From the NCBI RefSeq assembly GCF_012641475.1, contig NZ_JABAIL010000008.1, forward strand, positions 170,045 through 234,044: DNA of 64,000 nt. Direction: 5' to 3'. Below, one piece after another: positions 58,246 to 64,000 of the stretch. The notes beneath the pieces were generated by a model that had not been told where the DNA came from, did no database searches, and worked only from the letters and a program-made list of their open reading frames with translations. Every line of letters starts with the position of its first letter. Position 1 is the first letter of the stretch. This stretch comes from Flammeovirga agarivorans (GTDB taxonomy: Bacteria > Bacteroidota > Bacteroidia > Cytophagales > Flammeovirgaceae). The position numbers and the translations under genes were made by a program.

Positions 58246-58320
58246 TATTAGTTGAGTTATGAATGAAGATTTAGGAGTTAAATATTGACTACTTAACTCC
58301 TAAATCAAGTATTTTTAATA

Positions 58321-59586
58321 TTATAATCTTGAAGTAACGATATCTCTAGGAAGCGTATGCTTCACATCATAAACTACAGTATTACTGTTAGTGAATGAGC
58401 TCCAGTTCATATCTTGGAACTGATCATGAGCAACTGCAGCGACAACACTTTCGTATGGACCTTTTACGCTATCGATTAATTCGATACCATATTCTTCCAT
58501 TACTTCTTCCTTATCTGCATTTGGATCATATACATCAACAGTTAGACCATAATCCTGTAATTCACGAATTACATCAATAACTTTTGAATTTCTGATATCT
58601 GGACAGTTTTCTTTGAAAGTAATACCCAAGATTAATGCCTTAGAGTTCTTTACAGTGTGTCCGTTATGAAGCATTTTCTTAACTACTTCAGAAGCAACAT
58701 GAGAACCCATAGAATCGTTGATTCTACGTCCTGCAAGAATTACTTCAGGGTGATATCCTAGTGATTCAGCTTTATATGTTAAGTAGTAAGGGTCTACACC
58801 AATACAGTGACCACCCACTAAACCTGGTCTGAAAGGAAGGAAGTTCCACTTTGTACCTGCAGCTTCCAATACATCGATCGTATCAATACCGATTTTATCA
58901 AAGATTTTGGATAACTCATTAACAAAGGCAATGTTTAAGTCTCTTTGAGAGTTTTCGATCACTTTTGCAGCTTCAGCAACCTTAATACAAGATGCTTTGT
59001 GAGTACCTACAGTAACGATTGATGCATATAAAGCATCTACTTCGTCAGCAATTTCAGGAGTAGATCCCGAAGTTACTTTCATGATATTATGAACACGGTG
59101 AACATGGTCACCTGGATTAATTCTTTCTGGAGAGTAACCTGCGTAGAAGTCTTCATTAAACGTCATACCAGATACTTTTTCTAGTACAGGTACACATTCC
59201 TCTTCAGTACAACCAGGGTATACTGTAGATTCATAGATAACGATATCGCCTTTTGATAATACTTTTCCAACCGTCTCAGATGCTTTTTTCAAAGGAGTAA
59301 GATCTGGAGTTTTGTATTTATCGATTGGGGTAGGAACCGTTACAATATATATCTGAGCATCTTTAATGTCTTCTAAATTAGAAGTATACGATAATCCTGA
59401 TGCTTCTTTTAATTCTTCTGAAGTAACTTCTAAAGTACTATCTGTACCTGCATTTAATTCGTCAATTCTTGGTTGGTTAATATCGAAACCTACAATGTCA
59501 AAACCATTTTTTCCAAATTCTACGGCTAAAGGAAGACCTACATAACCAAGACCAATAACTGCGATTTTTTTATTTTTAATTTCCAT
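58321..59586 (-). CDS. tviB: UDP-N-acetyl-D-glucosamine 6-dehydrogenase, TviB/WbpO type
   Basis: 421 residues. UDP-sugar dehydrogenase three-domain layout: IAVIGLGYVGLPLAVEFGKNG (NAD), YIVTVPTPIDKYKTPDLTPL, YESTVYPGCTEEECVPVLE, GYSPERINPGDHVHRV, KWNFLPFRPGLVGGHCIGVDPYYLTYKAE with the catalytic Cys, and ITFKENCPDIRNSKVIDV. The last three segments match TviB closely. It oxidises C6 of UDP-GlcNAc (or GalNAc) to the uronate with two NAD. Overlaps the epimerase gene upstream by 11 bases. Its product feeds both tviC and wbpB routes. Confidence 0.94.
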   Translation of the reverse strand: MEIKNKKIAVIGLGYVGLPLAVEFGKNGFDIVGFDINQPRIDELNAGTDSTLEVTSEELKEASGLSYTSNLEDIKDAQIYIVTVPTPIDKYKTPDLTPLKKASETVGKVLSKGDIVIYESTVYPGCTEEECVPVLEKVSGMTFNEDFYAGYSPERINPGDHVHRVHNIMKVTSGSTPEIADEVDALYASIVTVGTHKASCIKVAEAAKVIENSQRDLNIAFVNELSKIFDKIGIDTIDVLEAAGTKWNFLPFRPGLVGGHCIGVDPYYLTYKAESLGYHPEVILAGRRINDSMGSHVASEVVKKMLHNGHTVKNSKALILGITFKENCPDIRNSKVIDVIRELQDYGLTVDVYDPNADKEEVMEEYGIELIDSVKGPYESVVAAVAHDQFQDMNWSSFTNSNTVVYDVKHTLPRDIVTSRL

Positions 59587-60583
59587 AATATTCTTTATAC
59601 CATTTAACGAATTGACTAATACCTTCTTGTATACTTGTTTGTGCCTTATAGTTAGTATACTTAACTAGTTTTGAAGTGTCTGCATAAGTGGTTGTGACAT
59701 CTCCAGGCTGAGCTTCAACAAAATCTTTATCGATTACTGTGTTGAATTCTGATTCAAGAGTTTCTATAAAATGTAATAGATTAACTGGTTTACCGTTTCC
59801 GATATTAAACACTAAATTAGTTCCATCGATTTTTTGAACAGAAACTTTTTCAATTCCGTTCACGATGTCACGAATATAAGTGAAATCTCTTGATTGATTA
59901 CCATTATTAAATACTTTAATGGTGTCATTTTTCATCACAGCTTTTGAAAAAATCATTGGTGCCATATCAGGGCGTCCCCAAGGACCGTAAACTGTGAAAA
60001 ACCTTAATCCTACAGTCTGTATGCCATAAAGGTGAGTATAGGTATGTGCCATCAACTCGTTACTTTTTTTCGTTGCAGCATATAAACTGATCGGCTCATC
60101 CACTCTATCTTCTTCAGAGAAAGGTACTTTGCTGTTTAAGCCATATACACTTGAACTTGAAGCATAAACTAACTTCTTGATATCATGATTTTTACAACCT
60201 TCTAACATATTTGTAAAAGCCATAATGTTAGAATCAATGTAAGCTTGAGGATTGATTAATGAGTATCTTACTCCTGCCTGAGCTGCCAAATGTATCACTA
60301 AATCAAACTTGAAGTCTTCAAACATTTGTGCAGTCCTTTCTTTATCAGAAAGGTCAATTCTTAAGAATTTATAAGCGTCATACGTAGTACTTTGTACCCA
60401 TTTGAACCACTCAATTTCTTCCTTTTGGATACCTGTATCGGCTAATCGATCATACTTTAAACTGACTTCATAATAATCATTGATATTGTCAGCTCCGTAA
60501 ACTGTATGACCTTCATTCAATAATTTTTTAGTTAAATGATAGCCTATAAATCCTGCTGTTCCAGTTACTAGAATATTCATCAC
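59576..60583 (-). CDS. UDP-glucuronate 4-epimerase-type NAD-dependent epimerase
   Basis: 335 residues, extended SDR: VTGTAGFIGYHLTKKLL, VYGADNINDYYEVSLKYDRL (the NINDYY motif of UDP-GlcA epimerases), LAAQAGVRYSLINPQAYIDSNI, SSSSVYGLNSKVPFSEED, SLYAATKKSNELMAHTY (YxxxK) and RFFTVYGPWGRPDMA. It converts UDP-GlcA to UDP-GalA. The divergent UDP-glucose dehydrogenase gene at 63537 would supply UDP-GlcA. Four bases separate it from wecC, and it overlaps tviB by 11. Confidence 0.92.
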   Translation of the reverse strand: MMNILVTGTAGFIGYHLTKKLLNEGHTVYGADNINDYYEVSLKYDRLADTGIQKEEIEWFKWVQSTTYDAYKFLRIDLSDKERTAQMFEDFKFDLVIHLAAQAGVRYSLINPQAYIDSNIMAFTNMLEGCKNHDIKKLVYASSSSVYGLNSKVPFSEEDRVDEPISLYAATKKSNELMAHTYTHLYGIQTVGLRFFTVYGPWGRPDMAPMIFSKAVMKNDTIKVFNNGNQSRDFTYIRDIVNGIEKVSVQKIDGTNLVFNIGNGKPVNLLHFIETLESEFNTVIDKDFVEAQPGDVTTTYADTSKLVKYTNYKAQTSIQEGISQFVKWYKEYYGN

Positions 60584-60587
60584 TAAA

Positions 60588-61799
60588 TTATTTATTGTTT
60601 TTTACACCACAGAAATCTAACTCGATTTGACCATTGTGAACTTCAACAGTCTTAAACTCATCATGAGCAACTAAATAACAAATGATATCAGCACTTTCAA
60701 CGGCCTCTTTGTAATCTGTTAATTTATATACTGGGTGAGACTCAACATTAGGTTCAACAACAAAGAAATTAGCTTCCGCATTTGCATCTTGCAAGACCTT
60801 TTGAGCTATATATTTTGCAGGTGATTCTCTTAAATCATCAATATTTGGTTTAAAAGCCAATCCCATTAAAGCAATATTTGGCTTTCTATCATGCTTTAAT
60901 TCGAATTCTAATTTTGCAGTTTTAATTTTCTCAGCTACCCAGAATGCTTTATAATTATTGATTTCTCTAGCTGTACCAATAATCTTAGATTCCATAGGGT
61001 AATCAGCTACAATAAAATATGGATCAACAGCAATACAGTGTCCACCAACACCAGCACCAGGCTGTAAAATATTTACTCTTGGGTGCTTATTTGCAAGTTT
61101 AATTAACTCCCAAACGTTTATACCTGCTTTATCACAGATTAGGGATAATTCGTTAGCAAATGCGATTTGTACATCTCTTGATGAGTTTTCAACAAGTTTA
61201 CACATTTCAGCAGTTCTAGCATTTGTAGGGTGTAATTCACCTTTTACAAAATTGGCATAAAACTCAATTGCTTTTTGTGTTGATTTCTCATCGATTCCTC
61301 CGATAACTCTATCGTTGTATACTAATTCATGCATTACATTTCCAGGTAATACACGTTCTGGACAGTATGCAATATTTAACTTTCCTTTCAATTCAGCTCT
61401 TTGAGAGTAAATAAGGTCAGCCATTTTTTCTGTTGTACCAACCGGAGATGTTGATTCAATAATGTATAGGTCATTTTCTTTTAATAAAGGCAAAACTGCT
61501 TCAGTCGCTGCTTTTACATAAGAAATATCGGGTTCATTTTTATCTTTAAATGGAGTCGGAACTACAATAAGATATACATTACCTTCTACAGGTTTAGTTC
61601 CAGCTTTTAGATAACCTTTAGCTACACCAGTAGCAACAACTTCTTTTAATGAAGGTTCAACAATATGGATATCTCCTCTATTGATCGTATCAACAACATT
61701 TTGGTTGATATCAACACCATGAACATGAACTTGATTTTGTGTGATAAGGGCTGCAGTAGGCAATCCAATATAGCCCAAGCCAACAACTGTAACTTTCAT
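60588..61799 (-). CDS. wecC: UDP-N-acetyl-D-mannosamine dehydrogenase
   Basis: 403 residues. Signature segments: VVGLGYIGLPTAALI, GVDINQNVVDTINRGDIHIVEPSL, VVPTPFKDKNEPDI, ESTSPVGTTEKMADL, IAYCPERVLPGNVMHEL, NARTAEMCKLVENSSRDVQIAFANELSLIC and NKHPRVNILQPGAGVGGHCIAVDPYF with the catalytic Cys. These follow E. coli WecC closely. It oxidises UDP-ManNAc to UDP-ManNAcA. The ManNAc donor comes from wecB, 79 bp upstream. Confidence 0.95.
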   Translation of the reverse strand: MKVTVVGLGYIGLPTAALITQNQVHVHGVDINQNVVDTINRGDIHIVEPSLKEVVATGVAKGYLKAGTKPVEGNVYLIVVPTPFKDKNEPDISYVKAATEAVLPLLKENDLYIIESTSPVGTTEKMADLIYSQRAELKGKLNIAYCPERVLPGNVMHELVYNDRVIGGIDEKSTQKAIEFYANFVKGELHPTNARTAEMCKLVENSSRDVQIAFANELSLICDKAGINVWELIKLANKHPRVNILQPGAGVGGHCIAVDPYFIVADYPMESKIIGTAREINNYKAFWVAEKIKTAKLEFELKHDRKPNIALMGLAFKPNIDDLRESPAKYIAQKVLQDANAEANFFVVEPNVESHPVYKLTDYKEAVESADIICYLVAHDEFKTVEVHNGQIELDFCGVKNNK

Positions 61800-61878
61800 A
61801 TTTTCTGATTTTGAAACTCTGGGTAAGGAGTTTCTAGGTAAAAAAATGGATTGATAAAAAAATGGTGCAAGTAGGGGG

Positions 61879-63030
61879 TTACGATGCTGATTTTAGAACC
61901 GTAAATACTTGTCTATCTATATTTTTAATGAAGTCTACAATTCTTTGTGAGGCATTACCATCACCATAAGGATTGTTTAAACGACTCATTCTTTCATATC
62001 TTTCTTGATTATGTAGCAGGTCTAATGCTTCTGAAGAGATTTTTTGTTGGTTTGTACCAACTAATATTACAGTTCCTGCCTCAACAGCTTCTGGTCTTTC
62101 CGTTGTGTCTCGCATTACTAATACAGGTTTACCTAAAGAAGGAGCCTCTTCTTGAACTCCACCGCTATCAGTGATAATCAACTTTGCCTTATCCATTAAC
62201 CAAACAAACGCTGGGTAAGATAATGGGTCAATTAGGTGAATGTTTTCAACGTCTGACAAAATTTCATATACCGGTTTTTGAACATTAGGATTTAAGTGAA
62301 CTGGATATATAATTTGAGCATCTGATTTTTCAGCAATTTCTTTAAGTGCTTTGCAGATATTGATAAATCCTTCTCCATGATTTTCTCTTCTATGGCCAGT
62401 AACAAGAATCATATCTTTTTCATTGTTGACTAAACCTTTCAGCATTTCGATTTCTTGATTTTCTTGGAGTTGATTTACTTTATTAACGCTAAAATGAAGT
62501 GCATCGATCACAGTGTTACCAGTTATTAGGATATTTTGTGCTGGAGTTCTTTCACTTAATAAGTTTTGCTCAGAAGTTGTAGTAGGAGCAAAGTGATAAT
62601 CAGCAATTTTTCCTGTTAACTGTCTATTGATTTCTTCAGGAAACGGAGCATATTTGTCATATGTTCTTAAACCTGCTTCTACATGACTTACTCTAGCTCC
62701 ACCATAAAACGAAGCAATTCCAGAAGCCATTGTAGTTGTTGTATCACCATGAACAAAAACGTGATCAGGTTTAAACTCTTCTAAAATGGGTTTCATACCA
62801 TTGATGATGTCTGCCGTTAATGAATAAAGATTCTGGTTGGGCTTCATCAAGTTTAAATCAAAATCTGGCTTAATTTCAAAGAAGTCTAATACTTGATCCA
62901 ACATTTCTCTATGTTGTGCTGTAACACATACTTTCGTTTCGAAATCTGAATCATTTTGGAAGGCCTTTACTAATGGAGCCATTTTAATTGCCTCTGGGCG
63001 AGTTCCAAATACTAATAAAATCTTCTTCAT
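61879..63030 (-). CDS. wecB: UDP-N-acetylglucosamine 2-epimerase (non-hydrolysing)
   Basis: 383 residues from ATG 63030 ([20 protein letters not shown]); a start at 63078 adds 16 atypical residues. Family motifs: [79 protein letters not shown] and [26 protein letters not shown]. It converts UDP-GlcNAc to UDP-ManNAc. First gene of the nucleotide-sugar unit. It could also act on UDP-GlcNAc3NAcA as WbpI does, but next to wecC the UDP-ManNAc role is more likely. Confidence 0.95.
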   Translation of the reverse strand: MKKILLVFGTRPEAIKMAPLVKAFQNDSDFETKVCVTAQHREMLDQVLDFFEIKPDFDLNLMKPNQNLYSLTADIINGMKPILEEFKPDHVFVHGDTTTTMASGIASFYGGARVSHVEAGLRTYDKYAPFPEEINRQLTGKIADYHFAPTTTSEQNLLSERTPAQNILITGNTVIDALHFSVNKVNQLQENQEIEMLKGLVNNEKDMILVTGHRRENHGEGFINICKALKEIAEKSDAQIIYPVHLNPNVQKPVYEILSDVENIHLIDPLSYPAFVWLMDKAKLIITDSGGVQEEAPSLGKPVLVMRDTTERPEAVEAGTVILVGTNQQKISSEALDLLHNQERYERMSRLNNPYGDGNASQRIVDFIKNIDRQVFTVLKSAS

Positions 63031-63536
63031 ATTGTTTTTGTTTTCTGCATTTGGATATTTTCTAAAAAGGAATTGCAAAGAGTTGTAGATTGAATACCTA
63101 AAAAATAGAATAATATCTTAGAGCGTTTTTGATTGGTGAACAATTGATTGATGATTTATTTAACTAGTTTTTAAGAAAGTCATTTTTAATATTTCGATTG
63201 TAAACTTTCAAATTTTGGCTTTCATTGAAAATTCAGACTTCATGGTAGTTTACTATCTAAATATTATATACTTAAACAAGAAAGAAGTAGTCTATTATAA
63301 TTAAATCAAAATGTTGTAAAATGTTAAAATTAAAAATTACTATTAAATGTAAATTCATGGGTTCATTTTCTATAACTGTTTGATTATTTGAACATAATAT
63401 TTCATATTACGCTTAAAAGCATTTATATAATGGCTATTGCTATATACCAACCTTTGATTTGATTTCTATGTTTATTAACTAGCATGCTGAAATTGACTAA
63501 AGATCTAATTTTTTAAAATTATATATTCTAAATACG
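63031..63536. promoter_or_regulatory. Divergent promoter region between wecB and ugd
   Basis: About 500 bp, very A/T-rich, with no protein gene and no strong hairpin. It must hold the promoters of the nucleotide-sugar unit (minus) and of the UDP-glucose dehydrogenase gene (plus). I could not place either with confidence. Confidence 0.5.
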
Positions 63537-64000
63537 ATGAAAGAAATCAAAAACATTTGCTGTATAGGTGCTGGATATGTAGGAGGACCTACAATGGCTG
63601 TGATTGCATTAAAGAACCCAAATATTAAAGTAAACATAGTAGATATTAACGCTCAAAGAATAGCTGATTGGAACCATGAAGATTTAGATAAATTACCAAT
63701 TTATGAGCCAGGTTTAGCCGAAGTAGTAGGGCAGACAAGAGGGAAAAATTTATTTTTCTCTACCGATGTTGAGCAAGGTATTAAAGATGCAGATATGATC
63801 TTTATTTCTGTAAATACACCAACGAAAACTTATGGTAAAGGAAAAGGTCAAGCGGCTGACTTGAAATTTATTGAGCTTTGTGCTCGTCAGATTGCTGAAG
63901 TTGCTGTTAATGATATAATTGTTGTTGAGAAATCTACTTTACCTGTTAGAACTGCTGAAGCATTAAAGGATATCTTATCAAATTCTGAAAGTAAATTTAA
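63537..64000 (+). CDS. ugd: UDP-glucose 6-dehydrogenase, N-terminal part (truncated by window edge)
   Basis: First 154 residues, frame open to the window end. NAD-binding [20 protein letters not shown], then [42 protein letters not shown], and [21 protein letters not shown], which is the eukaryotic-like class of UDP-glucose dehydrogenase (GYVGGPT and [12 protein letters not shown]) rather than the short bacterial type. It makes UDP-GlcA, the substrate of the 4-epimerase encoded at 59576. It is divergent from the cluster across 506 bp. Confidence 0.92.
   Translation, partial: MKEIKNICCIGAGYVGGPTMAVIALKNPNIKVNIVDINAQRIADWNHEDLDKLPIYEPGLAEVVGQTRGKNLFFSTDVEQGIKDADMIFISVNTPTKTYGKGKGQAADLKFIELCARQIAEVAVNDIIVVEKSTLPVRTAEALKDILSNSESKF

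Overview
The window reads as chromosomal DNA of a marine-type member of the Bacteroidota, most like the Cytophagales/Flammeovirga group. The reasons are low G+C, a SusC/SusD pair, a T9SS C-terminal sorting domain, Bacteroidota-type lipoproteins, near absence of Shine-Dalgarno sequences, LytTR two-component genes and a GH109 enzyme. The genus is inference; no rRNA is present.

Layout. 1-786: 3' end of class I ribonucleotide reductase alpha. 896-11554 (+): a GbsR/MarR-type regulator, a 28-residue membrane peptide, a TolC channel fused to a substrate-binding-protein-like domain, an RND adaptor and pump, then a second unit of three envelope genes. Ten copies of one 18-bp palindrome (consensus GTTTCCnnnnnnGGAAAC) precede these units, so they look like one regulon. 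11555-12783: a long convergent intergenic region with a hairpin-rich candidate RNA, a cluster of GTACAAT motifs and two LacI-type operators. 12784-17392 (-): susD and susC. 17910-21931 (+): SAM-I riboswitch and metH. 22175-30666: aldose epimerase, acyl-ACP thioesterase, a repeat-rich lipoprotein, a coiled-coil gene with an eRF1-like gene, a LytS/LytTR pair (-), a MotA/TolQ-like gene and a T9SS protein. 30857-35230: a YecH-type protein, then an apparent N-acetylhexosamine salvage set (sugar kinase, HIT-like nucleotidyltransferase, Tat-exported GH109). 35342-39673: a small unknown gene (-), tdh-kbl for threonine breakdown, and an LpxR-like lipid A deacylase.

39672-63030 (-) is a Wzx/Wzy-type surface polysaccharide cluster of 20 genes. 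It encodes nucleotide-sugar enzymes (WecB, WecC, a UDP-glucuronate 4-epimerase, TviB, TviC, WbpB/WlbA, WbpE, WbpD), a WecA-like initiator, a WecG-like and four other glycosyltransferases, a flippase, a polymerase, a sulfotransferase, a MurA paralogue, a cytoplasmic PQQ-type propeller and a six-hairpin barrel protein. A divergent UDP-glucose dehydrogenase (63537 to the window edge) supplies UDP-GlcA. The predicted product is a strongly acidic, amino-uronate-rich and possibly sulfated polysaccharide. T-tailed terminators at 57.2, 43.95 and 39.7 kb split it into at least three transcription units.

The observations most worth a second look are the ten-operator efflux regulon with its micro-peptide, the MurA paralogue in the polysaccharide cluster, the candidate RNA at 11.6-11.9 kb, and the GH109/kinase/nucleotidyltransferase set.
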